Program-made: the position numbers and the translations under genes
In this document: positions 15,507 through 22,346 of the stretch, piece by piece
How the letters are laid out: each line of letters begins with the position of its first letter
Position numbering within the stretch: position 1 is the first letter of the stretch
Notes under the pieces: generated by a model
What the model saw: only the letters and a program-made list of their open reading frames with translations
What the model was told of the DNA's origin: nothing
The model's database searches: none
NCBI GenBank assembly: GCA_021794195.1
Contig: JAJYRG010000008.1
Span: 1-48,979, forward strand
Reading direction: 5' to 3'
Length of the DNA: 48,979 nt
From: Bacteroidota bacterium
Lineage (GTDB): Bacteria; Bacteroidota; Bacteroidia; Sphingobacteriales; Sphingobacteriaceae

Positions 15507-16655
15507 TTATCTTCGCTTCCTTCGTTTTTTTCTTCTTCCGTCATCGTCTCCTCCCCCTCCTACTTGGTTACCAGATAATACACGAGAAGTGCTATGACCA
15601 CGCTCCCAAAGGGAATTAGAATCCCGAAAAAACAAATCATCAGATAAGCTTTCATTCGCTGATAACTCTTCTCTATTTTGATCAGCTTCTCCAATATGGG
15701 ATTGAGATCCGGTTTCGGAGGCGTGTCCGGCATCCCTTTCATTTTGTCGATCATCCATCGCAGCAGCCCTGCCTGTAGCAATTGTTGCGTGTGAATTTCC
15801 TGTATTTGCTTCATTAAGGATTGCTGAAAACCTTGCTCTTGTTCTATCGTTTGCTGCGCTAACTGTTTTATTTTCTGTGCCTTGTTCATATTTTATGATT
15901 TGATTAATACTGTTCCATTTAAACATATTACCAAGTTTCTGTCCTTTGGCGATAAAGCCATCCATTACATAGGTGATACCTGATACTCTTCCTGTTGTTT
16001 TAGATTGATTGAATAATAAATACACTCCCTGTTTTTCACAACGGGCAATAAACTCCGCTGTGGACTTAGCATTCAAAAGAGCTTTTTTAACTTTCTCCTG
16101 CATTAAAATACGATTGGACAGTTTTCCGGTGCGTTCAATCATTTCCAGTTCATCTTTACCAGGAGCTTTTTCAAGAGCATTTTTTGACGATTCCACCTGA
16201 GTCAGATTGTATTTCAACTCCAATTTTCTGCACAATGCTTCACTGCGTTTATAATTATTAGAGTCTGACACTACGCTACCATCATACCTTATCCTAGATG
16301 CCAGGATATGAACGTGCAGATGACCGGCATCCTTATGTTTCCACACGGCATAAAGATTATCGTTAAAGCCTATTCCTTTTAAATACTCTCTAGATATTTC
16401 AATGAGCTCGGTATTTGTAAGATTATCCGATTTGGCAAAATTGAGAGACACATGATAGGCATCTCTTGACAATTTTGGTCTTAAGCTTCTCAGCATAGCC
16501 ACCTCTTTTTGTATCAGATCTCTTTGATAAGAAAGAAAATTGTGCGCTAAAAGTTCAGCTCTTTTGGTGGGATTAGCATGACGCATTTTCTTGTCATTGT
16601 AATTAAAAGCTCCCATAAAATTATTTCCCTTATGTATTTTTTGTTTGGCTATCAT
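15507..16655 (-). CDS. Relaxase/mobilization nuclease
   Basis: The 382-residue relaxase nicks and covalently holds the transferred strand at oriT during mobilization. The N-terminal 200 residues form the relaxase domain (Pfam Relaxase, MOB-P-like). A candidate catalytic Tyr lies in FNYND near residue 19. Motif III is HKDAGHLHVHI with metal-binding His112, His114 and His116. The C-terminal third is hydrophilic, low in complexity and ends in an Arg/Lys-rich tail; residues about 256-365 are also read in another frame by the nested gene at 15560-15889. The start overlaps the mobC stop by 4 bp (ATGA). The IS3 copy lies just downstream but does not interrupt the gene. Confidence 0.9.
   Translation of the reverse strand: MIAKQKIHKGNNFMGAFNYNDKKMRHANPTKRAELLAHNFLSYQRDLIQKEVAMLRSLRPKLSRDAYHVSLNFAKSDNLTNTELIEISREYLKGIGFNDNLYAVWKHKDAGHLHVHILASRIRYDGSVVSDSNNYKRSEALCRKLELKYNLTQVESSKNALEKAPGKDELEMIERTGKLSNRILMQEKVKKALLNAKSTAEFIARCEKQGVYLLFNQSKTTGRVSGITYVMDGFIAKGQKLGNMFKWNSINQIIKYEQGTENKTVSAANDRTRARFSAILNEANTGNSHATIATGRAAAMDDRQNERDAGHASETGSQSHIGEADQNREELSANESLSDDLFFRDSNSLWERGHSTSRVLSGNQVGGGGDDDGRRKKRRKRR
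15560..15889 (-). CDS. Small coiled-coil membrane protein nested in the relaxase gene
   Basis: The 109-residue frame lies wholly inside the relaxase gene in a different phase. It looks like a real protein. A charged amphipathic N-terminus rich in Gln, Glu and Lys (MNKAQKIKQLAQQTIEQEQG) is followed by a proline-rich link (PDTPPKPDLNP) and a second helix. A C-terminal membrane segment (residues about 83-107, AYLMICFFGILIPFGSVV onward) ends the protein. The overlapped part of the relaxase is low-complexity, as expected when one frame is constrained by another. The ATG at 15889 is the natural start. I do not recognise a named family; a role at the membrane in mobilization is a guess from position. 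Confidence 0.55.
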   Translation of the reverse strand: MNKAQKIKQLAQQTIEQEQGFQQSLMKQIQEIHTQQLLQAGLLRWMIDKMKGMPDTPPKPDLNPILEKLIKIEKSYQRMKAYLMICFFGILIPFGSVVIALLVYYLVTK

Positions 16656-16990
16656 GACTCTAATAATCGTTTTGAAACATCATTTAATAGCTCTTGAAGC
16701 TGCCTTAAAAAAGACCGGTCAATCTCTGAAATTTTTCGCTGGTGGATCTGCTTTACATACTGGTTTAAATTATTCCCAATACGCCGAAGTTCGGTATATG
16801 TCTGCACGTCAATTGCAGACTTTTTTGGTTTCAAAATCCGTTTCTTAAATACAAGCTGCCGGATAACTTCACTTGCACTGGACTCTGCGTATTCCATAAG
16901 CTCAACAAGTTTTTTATGCTCCGATTGATTAAGCTTCACAGCGATGGGGATATTTCGTTTTTCATCCGCTTTTTTTCTGGGTCTAGCCAT
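16652..16990 (-). CDS. mobC: MobC-like relaxosome accessory protein
   Basis: The 112-residue basic protein has a ribbon-helix-helix start (RKKADEKRNIPIAVKLNQSE, then LMEYAESSASEVIRQLVFKK) followed by the MobC helical region (RRIGNNLNQYVKQIHQ). MobC proteins bind oriT and help the relaxase open the strand. I chose the ATG at 16990, MARPRKKADE. A longer frame from 17083 would begin inside the oriT-like hairpin and adds residues foreign to the family. The gene overlaps the relaxase start by 4 bp, giving the usual mobC-relaxase pair. The oriT-like hairpin lies 50 bp upstream. Confidence 0.88.
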   Translation of the reverse strand: MARPRKKADEKRNIPIAVKLNQSEHKKLVELMEYAESSASEVIRQLVFKKRILKPKKSAIDVQTYTELRRIGNNLNQYVKQIHQRKISEIDRSFLRQLQELLNDVSKRLLES

Positions 16991-17039
16991 ACTAATAGAA
17001 ATGAACAAAGTGAATTTTATACTCAAAGCTTTATGCTGA

Positions 17040-17081
17040 GAGCAAGCGTTTCGGTTATACCGAAACATGGCTTGCTCCTGC
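17040..17081 (+). other. Candidate origin of transfer (oriT) hairpin and nic-like site
   Basis: Two nested perfect 8-bp stems: GAGCAAGC (17040-17047) pairs with GCTTGCTC (17070-17077), and GTTTCGGT (17048-17055) pairs with ACCGAAAC (17059-17066), with a 3-nt loop and a 3-nt bulge. CCTGC follows directly (17077-17081) and resembles the CCTG-C core of RP4/MOB-P nic sites. Its place between the primase stop and mobC suits an oriT. Confidence 0.65.
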
Positions 17082-17092
17082 ATAAAAAGCCA

Positions 17093-17989
17093 TTACTTAC
17101 CTGCTACGATATAGTCGTTTAAATCTTTATGACCCTCGTAATAATTTCGACAATCAATAAACTTAATTTGATTTTTTTCCGCATACTTTTTAAGCTCCAA
17201 CGTTGCCTTCTCTCCAGCTACATCATTATCTAAAAAGCCTACTATTTTCGGTTTTACACTCAACTGCTCTAAACATTTTTTCAAGTTATTGACCGAGTTT
17301 AAAATGCAAAATTCGTGAAGGTATTCTTGCTTAGGTTTGAGCTGCAGAAAAGATAAAAAATCGAGAACTCCCTCAAAGTAAATCCGGGTATTACTTTCTT
17401 TGTTTTGGATTAGTGAGAAGCTCTGCTTAGTGGCTCTTTTAAAACCTCTATTAAACAAGTTTAATCCCCCAGCATAATTTAGCATTCCCAGATTCCAAAA
17501 CGCTCTATCTCCATGACGGTATTGATAAGCTTTCAAGTATTTTTTAGCTAAGTGCGGATCGATCGCTCTTTCCTGTAAATAATTGCAAAAATCAATGTGC
17601 TCTAGCAAATCCTCTTTTTTAAGAATATGCAGAGCCTGTCTGGATTTTTCTTTTTTAGTAGAAAAGGGTAGCTGGCGAAAAGAAAAATAGCCTTCATTAA
17701 ATCGTCTCACAATACCGCTTACATCCAGATCAGGATAAAGCTTAAGAATTAGGTCAATCAGCGTTCCGCCTTCACTCGTAGAAAAGTCTATCCATAGTTC
17801 TTTGTTGAGATCTACTTTTAGACTGCCGGTACGCTGTTCTTTCCATGGAGTTTTGTACATCCAATAGCCGTTAAACTTTCGCTCTGGAAGAATATTGAGA
17901 GAGGCTAAAAAACCTGCTATACTTTGCTTATTTATTTCTTTTGTGGTCATGCCTGTCATTTTTTTGATGATTTGATGATTTTCACACAT
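17093..17989 (-). CDS. TOPRIM-domain DNA primase of a mobilizable element
   Basis: The 298-residue primase-like protein makes primers for island replication or for complementary-strand synthesis after transfer. The C-terminal TOPRIM domain has YFEGVLDFLSF (Glu206), GFLDNDVAGE (acidic residues 254 and 256) and KDLNDY at 288-293. The N-terminal part (NGYWMYKTPWKEQRTGSLKV, then DFSTSEGGTLIDL) has the shape of a CHC2 zinc-finger domain but lacks its metal-binding cysteines, as in many Bacteroidota element primases. The start is uncertain: the first ATG (17989) runs through the TGATGATT repeats, while ATGs at 17959 and 17950 lie after them. It probably works with the helicase encoded upstream. Confidence 0.8.
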   Translation of the reverse strand: MCENHQIIKKMTGMTTKEINKQSIAGFLASLNILPERKFNGYWMYKTPWKEQRTGSLKVDLNKELWIDFSTSEGGTLIDLILKLYPDLDVSGIVRRFNEGYFSFRQLPFSTKKEKSRQALHILKKEDLLEHIDFCNYLQERAIDPHLAKKYLKAYQYRHGDRAFWNLGMLNYAGGLNLFNRGFKRATKQSFSLIQNKESNTRIYFEGVLDFLSFLQLKPKQEYLHEFCILNSVNNLKKCLEQLSVKPKIVGFLDNDVAGEKATLELKKYAEKNQIKFIDCRNYYEGHKDLNDYIVAGK

Positions 17990-18175
17990 AAAACACTATA
18001 TATAAACCAGTTAAACCATCATCTTTTGATCATCAATAAAAACTGTGTTGATGATGATTTTATTTATTTCTGGTTTCTTTGATGATTGATGCTATTTTGA
18101 TGATGACTTGATGACAACATAAAACACTGATTATCAATCATTGTAACATCACCATCATCAAATCATCAATATGTT
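17960..18175. repeat. Iteron-like TTTGATGATT repeats, candidate replication origin
   Basis: Many copies of the motif TTTGATGATT or its complement AATCATCAAA lie within 215 bp. Examples are at 17964, 17971, 18027, 18049, 18079, 18094 and 18151-18170. A 12-bp direct repeat ACATAAAACACT occurs at 17986 and 18117. The cluster lies between the helicase and primase genes, where an island origin would be expected. No Rep gene is adjacent other than these two. Confidence 0.55.
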
Positions 18176-19363
18176 AGTTAAGTCCGAGCGTTTTAAAATA
18201 TAATAGCGTCCTTTATGGTGGTCTTCATACAAATTGCCAACTGAATTGTACTTATAAGTTGTGTAGTTATACGAGTTGTCCATGGAAGGAAGCCCCCAGT
18301 TTTCTAAATATCCTTTCACTTCTGATCGGGTCACTCTAATGTTATAGCTCCCAAGCCATTCAATAGCATCTTTATTTGTAAAATGGAGCTCTTCCAGTTC
18401 AAAAGCATCCATGATCTCTTGTATGATTTCAAGGAGTTCCGTTTCTTGCTTATTTCTAAATCTACGCTTCACTTTAAGCAGCGCAGGAGTTTCCAGCAGT
18501 TTCTCCTCAAACCACATTCTTGTTTTCTTTTCACTCGTTATTTTTCGGCTATTCAAAAAATGAAGGAAGGCAGGAATTTCTTTTTTCATTCGCTCCAGCA
18601 TAAAGGGATCTGATTTTTCTAATGGCTCTACCTTTCGCACCCAGTAGCGAGTTTCAACAGGATCGATCTTTATAAAGTCTTCCTCATTATTGGAGCAAAG
18701 AACAAACTTTCCGAAAAACTCAATATCTACTCGACTTTTCCCTTTGGCCTCCGCTTTATAGGATTTTGCAGTAGAAAGGTTTTTTATCCGTTCAGAATCT
18801 TCTCTCCGATCAAGTAGCACTTCATCTACCGCAATAATCAATTTATTCACCCAAGAGTCGTTAAAGACACTTCTAAAGTCTTCGTTATTGTTATAGGTCA
18901 TATTCAGTCCGAACATTCCTTTAAGCAGGTTGAGGAAAGTTGTTTTCCCTGTACCTCTTTCTTTACTGACCAAACATAAAATAGGCAAAGGTTCTGTAGG
19001 TTTTTGATAAAGCAATGTGAGGTAATCCAGAGCTATCGTAAACTGCTCCTGAAAAAGATGTTTCAGAAACGATTCGATTAAAGTAAAGGATCCGGGCGAA
19101 GGTTTGCAGGGTAGAGGTTCATATTTATTATAAAACCCATGATGCATTCTGCTGTACTGACTGTGAGCCGGAATATTAGTAAAGCCATCAAATTTGGGTA
19201 TCTCATCGAACACCTCAGACCATTTACGTCCGTAATCTTGTTTGATAATCTCTAAGCTCCAAGGAGCAAGTATCTCTAAAAAATCTCCGGATAATAAAGG
19301 TTTCTTAATCCTTTTATAATAAGTAGTTCCCACCCTTATATAGGGATATTTAAGTTCGTCCAT
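18158..19363 (-). CDS. SF3/VapE-like helicase (primase-helicase family)
   Basis: The 401-residue protein has a superfamily-3-like ATPase core. Walker A is SKERGTGKTTF at about 133-143 and Walker B is LIIAVDEVLL at about 175-184. A sensor region reads KFVLCSNNEEDFIKIDPVETRYWVRKV, with the Asn and the C-terminal Arg finger typical of D5/DUF5906 and VapE helicases. The C-terminal 120 residues look like a winged-helix DNA-binding region (LHFTNKDAIEWLGSYNIRVTRSEV). It is expected to unwind DNA during island replication. It is transcribed ahead of the primase, and the iteron-like repeats begin at its stop codon. The start MDELKYPYIRVG is the first ATG in frame. Confidence 0.8.
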   Translation of the reverse strand: MDELKYPYIRVGTTYYKRIKKPLLSGDFLEILAPWSLEIIKQDYGRKWSEVFDEIPKFDGFTNIPAHSQYSRMHHGFYNKYEPLPCKPSPGSFTLIESFLKHLFQEQFTIALDYLTLLYQKPTEPLPILCLVSKERGTGKTTFLNLLKGMFGLNMTYNNNEDFRSVFNDSWVNKLIIAVDEVLLDRREDSERIKNLSTAKSYKAEAKGKSRVDIEFFGKFVLCSNNEEDFIKIDPVETRYWVRKVEPLEKSDPFMLERMKKEIPAFLHFLNSRKITSEKKTRMWFEEKLLETPALLKVKRRFRNKQETELLEIIQEIMDAFELEELHFTNKDAIEWLGSYNIRVTRSEVKGYLENWGLPSMDNSYNYTTYKYNSVGNLYEDHHKGRYYILKRSDLTNILMI

Positions 19364-19442
19364 TTTCTAACTTTTATTTATGGATCGGAAGCCTTAACTT
19401 TGGTAAAGAAGTTTAGGATCTAATCCAGGTAAAACATTTGAG

Positions 19443-19467
19443 AGCAAATACGTAGGAGGTATTTGCT
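19443..19467 (-). terminator. Hairpin after the excisionase-like gene
   Basis: The perfect 9-bp inverted repeat AGCAAATAC / GTATTTGCT (19443-19451, 19459-19467) with a 7-nt loop directly follows the stop of the HTH gene. The T tract after it is weak in the minus direction, so it may attenuate rather than stop transcription. Confidence 0.4.
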
Positions 19468-19468
19468 T

Positions 19469-19750
19469 TTACTTTTTTCTACGCACATAGTCTAAAGCTG
19501 CTTGTTTCAGCTCGTCATTAGATTTGTAGCTATTACTCAACAACCACTCATCAATTTTTTTGCGTTCGAAAAACAGCATTTTACCATTAGGTTTAGAAAA
19601 TGGAATGGTTCTCTTATGCACTAGCTTATAGACATAAGAAGCTTTGAACCCTGTATAATCACAGAGTTCTTCCACATTTAAAATCTCTTTTAAACCGACA
19701 ATATGTTTTTCAATTCGGTTTAGCTTTTCAATAATCAGTTCTTTTTCCAT
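19469..19750 (-). CDS. Excisionase-like helix-turn-helix protein
   Basis: The 93-residue protein belongs to the MerR/excisionase-type HTH_17 group. The block ILNVEELCDYTGFKASYVYKL supplies the helix-turn-helix, and KRTIPFSKPNGKMLFFERKKIDEWL the wing. A short charged coil (MEKELIIEKLNRIEKHI) precedes it. In Bacteroidota mobile elements such proteins sit between the integrase and the replication/mobilization genes and act as excision factors or regulators. Which of the two applies here cannot be told. A 7-bp palindrome (19809-19825) upstream could be its own operator. Confidence 0.8.
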   Translation of the reverse strand: MEKELIIEKLNRIEKHIVGLKEILNVEELCDYTGFKASYVYKLVHKRTIPFSKPNGKMLFFERKKIDEWLLSNSYKSNDELKQAALDYVRRKK

Positions 19751-19808
19751 GCTTTCTTTTATTTTGATTTCTCCAATAAATAAAAAGAAAAGAAAAGAAA
19801 TCGAGGCC

Positions 19809-19825
19809 GTATAATTGGATTATAC
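19809..19825. promoter_or_regulatory. Small perfect palindrome upstream of the excisionase-like gene
   Basis: GTATAAT-TGG-ATTATAC is a perfect 7-bp inverted repeat about 60 bp before the HTH gene start. It is a possible operator or promoter element. Confidence 0.35.
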
Positions 19826-19853
19826 AACAAACTGCTATTGGAATTACAAGGTT

Positions 19854-20798
19854 TTATTGAGATTGTTTAGTATCTCTCTTAAAAACTTCTAAAATCCTTT
19901 TTTCATAAACGTCATATGTTCCAGACGCCTTGGCTTCTTCGGCTGTAGTACCAACAGAGTTATAATTAAAGCTTTTTCCATTTTTATTTCCAAATATTTC
20001 AGCAAGTTCATAGTAATGGAAGAGGTTAGTTTCTTTCCTTAAGTTGTCAAAAAATATTTTCAGTTCTGCATTCTTCATTTCTACTTTTATAACGGGAACA
20101 CGAGGTATATCACCCGCAATCCTCCTGTTTTGTACTTCAGATATCCAGTTGTCTTTGGATTTACTCCTACTCGAAGTTAACAGTCGTACAAGCTCACTTT
20201 TTTGTTTATTTTCTTTTGCTTCATCAGCTTCTAAAACAAGAAATCCTTGCTCTTTTAAGTTTTCAAATATTTCCTCTACACGCTCTTTTTTCATCCTCTT
20301 TTTTGAAGACTTTATTACTTGTTTAATGGTTTGAGTAGGCTCTTTGAATTTTGGCAAGTAAACTTTCTCAAATTTTTTTGAAAAGGTAAATATCAATAAT
20401 ACAAATATAACCACACTGACTACAACCATGACAGACGACGTTGTTAAATCCCCTACTATTTGACTCTTTGTTACACTATTCTCTAAAGGGATTATTAGAT
20501 ACTGATAAAAAACAAAAGAAAGAAGTAATAATACTCCGTAAAAGAGCGTAAAGAAAAATACCCTCGGTCGATCAACTTTCTTATTAAATGGTTTCTTACC
20601 GACCAGCATAAATGCCGAATACCACACGTAGCATTTTCCAAGGAAAAGCACAAAAGCGGCAATGAGCAGAGTGAGTAAAATTTTATTTCCAATCGATACA
20701 TAACTCTTCACATCTAGGAATAACAATCCATAAATAAGGTAACCTAAGGTTAATACACCCAAACCCCACAAGTGCAAATTAGCTTTCAAATTTTTCAT
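19854..20798 (-). CDS. Four-helix membrane protein coupled to the integrase gene
   Basis: The 314-residue protein has four predicted membrane helices in its first 165 residues (segments near 8-28, 40-66, 83-106 and 124-143). A Lys/Glu-rich soluble region follows (about 165-314) with a coiled stretch KKRMKKERVEEIFENLKEQG and a C-terminal domain ending VYEKRILEVFKRDTKQ. I recognise no family. The start codon overlaps the integrase stop by 4 bp (ATGA), so the two are translated together and the protein probably serves the island's life cycle. The soluble tail (NLFHYYELAEIFGNKNGKSF) has the look of a small helical binding domain. No catalytic motif is seen. Confidence 0.7.
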   Translation of the reverse strand: MKNLKANLHLWGLGVLTLGYLIYGLLFLDVKSYVSIGNKILLTLLIAAFVLFLGKCYVWYSAFMLVGKKPFNKKVDRPRVFFFTLFYGVLLLLSFVFYQYLIIPLENSVTKSQIVGDLTTSSVMVVVSVVIFVLLIFTFSKKFEKVYLPKFKEPTQTIKQVIKSSKKRMKKERVEEIFENLKEQGFLVLEADEAKENKQKSELVRLLTSSRSKSKDNWISEVQNRRIAGDIPRVPVIKVEMKNAELKIFFDNLRKETNLFHYYELAEIFGNKNGKSFNYNSVGTTAEEAKASGTYDVYEKRILEVFKRDTKQSQ

Positions 20799-21934
20799 AT
20801 TAATTCAACATTAAAATCAGGAATAATATTAGCAGACTGACGCATTTTTTCATCTACAATTTTAGCGTAAATCGCTGTAGTTTTTATCTCTTTATGACCA
20901 AGTCTTTTTTGTACCGTATAAATATCAGCTCCATTTTCTAATAATAGAACAGCATTGGTATGTCTTGCAGAATGAAAAGTAATGTGCTTGAATACTCCCG
21001 CTCTGTTACACCATCGTACAATCTCATTGTTATATACGGCACTATATTTTAACCCCACAAAAACCCGCTCGCTTTGTCCTTTTCTTTCTCCCAACAATTC
21101 CCTCGCTTGTTTAGATATATATAGATACTCCACGCTACCCGTTTTCTCCTGTCTATAGTTTAATCTGTATTGGTTTTCCCCTTCATCCCTCACATCCGCC
21201 CAGGTTAATTTATTACAGTCTGACCAACGAAGCCCCGTAAGGCATGAGAAAATAAAAGCGTTTTTCAATACTTGATATTTACAAGGTGTGGATATTAATC
21301 TTTGAAGCTCTTCTGTAGTCAAGTACTCTCTTTGAGTTTCGCCCATCTTAAAACCTTTGGCTTTTTTAGCGTAGTTGACAGTGGTATAACCTTCATCAAA
21401 AGCACTTCTTAAACAAGCTTTAAATTTATTAAAATAGGTATATCTGGAATTTTGAGAGATAGGAAGGTTACTTTTAGTTTTGGCTTCTTTTTCAAAATAG
21501 CTTCTCACCCTTTTCACAAAATCTTCATCTACCTCTTCAAAAATCAATTTAGGTCTAACACAGATTTTTAAATGCTTGAGTGCTGACATCCAGACCCCGT
21601 AATTTTTAACGGATTTTCTTTTCTCCCAAGCAAGCTCTTTATAGTATTCTAAAAATGGCTTTTTTAATTTGGTTCTATCTTGAATATTAAACCGACCCTG
21701 CAGATAATCCGATCTTCGAACAGTCAAAATATTATTGGCAAGCTTCAGATTTTCTTCATTTTCTTTCTTTTCGATGTCCGTCTCAGGATTGCCATACAAA
21801 TAGAGTTTTAAGTATTCCACCTCTCGGAGGTGTACACGCTTGCCTTTTTCATTCACAGCCGAACCCTTATAATATTCGATATAAAGGCTTGTCTTTCCGG
21901 ACTTTAAGGGCTTTTCTTTAAGAGTTATTTGCAT
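20795..21934 (-). CDS. Tyrosine recombinase/integrase of the island
   Basis: The 379-residue site-specific recombinase is of the Bacteroidota phage-integrase type. It has an N-terminal arm-binding domain (about 1-90), a SAM-like core-binding domain (about 90-190), and a C-terminal catalytic domain. The catalytic residues are visible: Arg236 in TGLRW, a likely Lys264 in RQEKTGS, His321 and Arg324 in HSARH, His347 in LGHKE, and the nucleophile Tyr356 in TTAIYAKI. It lies 400 bp from the mnmE attachment site, as expected for the enzyme that inserted the island. Three repeats with GTGTACAAA lie between it and the att site. It is co-translated with the membrane protein gene that follows. Confidence 0.93.
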   Translation of the reverse strand: MQITLKEKPLKSGKTSLYIEYYKGSAVNEKGKRVHLREVEYLKLYLYGNPETDIEKKENEENLKLANNILTVRRSDYLQGRFNIQDRTKLKKPFLEYYKELAWEKRKSVKNYGVWMSALKHLKICVRPKLIFEEVDEDFVKRVRSYFEKEAKTKSNLPISQNSRYTYFNKFKACLRSAFDEGYTTVNYAKKAKGFKMGETQREYLTTEELQRLISTPCKYQVLKNAFIFSCLTGLRWSDCNKLTWADVRDEGENQYRLNYRQEKTGSVEYLYISKQARELLGERKGQSERVFVGLKYSAVYNNEIVRWCNRAGVFKHITFHSARHTNAVLLLENGADIYTVQKRLGHKEIKTTAIYAKIVDEKMRQSANIIPDFNVELI

Positions 21935-21964
21935 TTTCAGTTTTTACGTTAAATATTCACCATT

Positions 21965-21985
21965 TTCACCACTTTGTACACCTCG
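21965..21985 (-). repeat. Arm-type integrase site candidate 1 (proximal end)
   Basis: The 21-bp site TTCACC-AC-TTTGTACACCTCG differs from the copy at 22177-22197 in only two adjacent bases. It lies just upstream of the integrase start. Confidence 0.6.
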
Positions 21986-22176
21986 TTTTCACGAAATTAT
22001 ACTACAGTTTAAAAAAGCAATTACATCGTAAGAATAAGTAAACAAAAGAATAAGGCTACCTATATAAACCACTATTAAACAATATCTTAAAAACAACAAA
22101 ACAAAAAAGTTATTTTTTATTTTTAGTTTTTATCATGCAATTATTCATATATTTACTCCTCGAAATTCATGCTTTT

Positions 22177-22197
22177 TTCACCTTTTTGTACACCTCG
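22177..22197 (-). repeat. Arm-type integrase site candidate 2 (proximal end)
   Basis: Second copy of the 21-bp site, TTCACC-TT-TTTGTACACCTCG, in the same orientation as the one at 21965. Confidence 0.6.
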
Positions 22198-22216
22198 GTT
22201 TTGATAAATTCAAAAA

Positions 22217-22239
22217 GGTGTACAAAAGGAGTACAAAAT
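22217..22239 (+). repeat. Arm-type integrase site candidate 3 (proximal end)
   Basis: GGTGTACAAAAG followed at once by GAGTACAAAAT, a double site in the opposite orientation to the two others. Its first half is identical to 1700-1711 at the distal end. The rest of 22240-22331 holds nothing recognisable. Confidence 0.55.
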
Positions 22240-22331
22240 ATAGGAATAAAGGAAGAATTAAGAAAATAAAAAACACTTAATTTGCTGACAATCAGACAAA
22301 AGAAGAAAAAGGAAAACAAAGAAAAGTCGAT

Positions 22332-22346
22332 TTATTTTCCGATACA
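22332..22346. other. Proximal attachment site within the mnmE 3' end
   Basis: TTATTTTCCGATACA is the last 15 bases of mnmE on the minus strand (TGT ATC GGA AAA TAA) and matches the distal copy at 1644 in 13 of 15 bases. Strand exchange here keeps the MnmE reading frame intact. Confidence 0.8.

Larger units (their letters stand above)
1644..22346. mobile_element. Mobilizable genomic island integrated in the 3' end of mnmE
   Basis: The island is bounded by imperfect direct repeats at 1644 and 22332 (13 of 15 bases identical). On the minus strand both copies encode Cys-Ile-Gly-Lys-stop, the conserved MnmE C-terminus. A tyrosine integrase gene lies just inside the mnmE end. Sites containing GTGTACAAA, possible integrase arm sites, occur near both ends. 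The island holds integrase, membrane protein, excisionase-like HTH, helicase, primase, oriT-like hairpin, mobC, relaxase, an IS3 remnant, AbiE, type I restriction with an OLD nuclease, and three small cassette-like genes. No type IV secretion genes are present, so transfer would need a helper element. Integration at the trmE/thdF 3' end is known for SGI1-type islands of Gammaproteobacteria; the match here is to the site, not to SGI1 gene content. Confidence 0.85.

Noticed and set aside
16652..17083. MobC start at 17083
   Set aside because: It would translate through the oriT-like hairpin and adds 31 residues without RHH-family similarity; ATG 16990 gives the expected start.
1644..22346. Self-transmissible conjugative element
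   Set aside because: Relaxase, MobC and an oriT candidate are present, but no VirB/Tra secretion genes or coupling protein are found, so only mobilization is supported.
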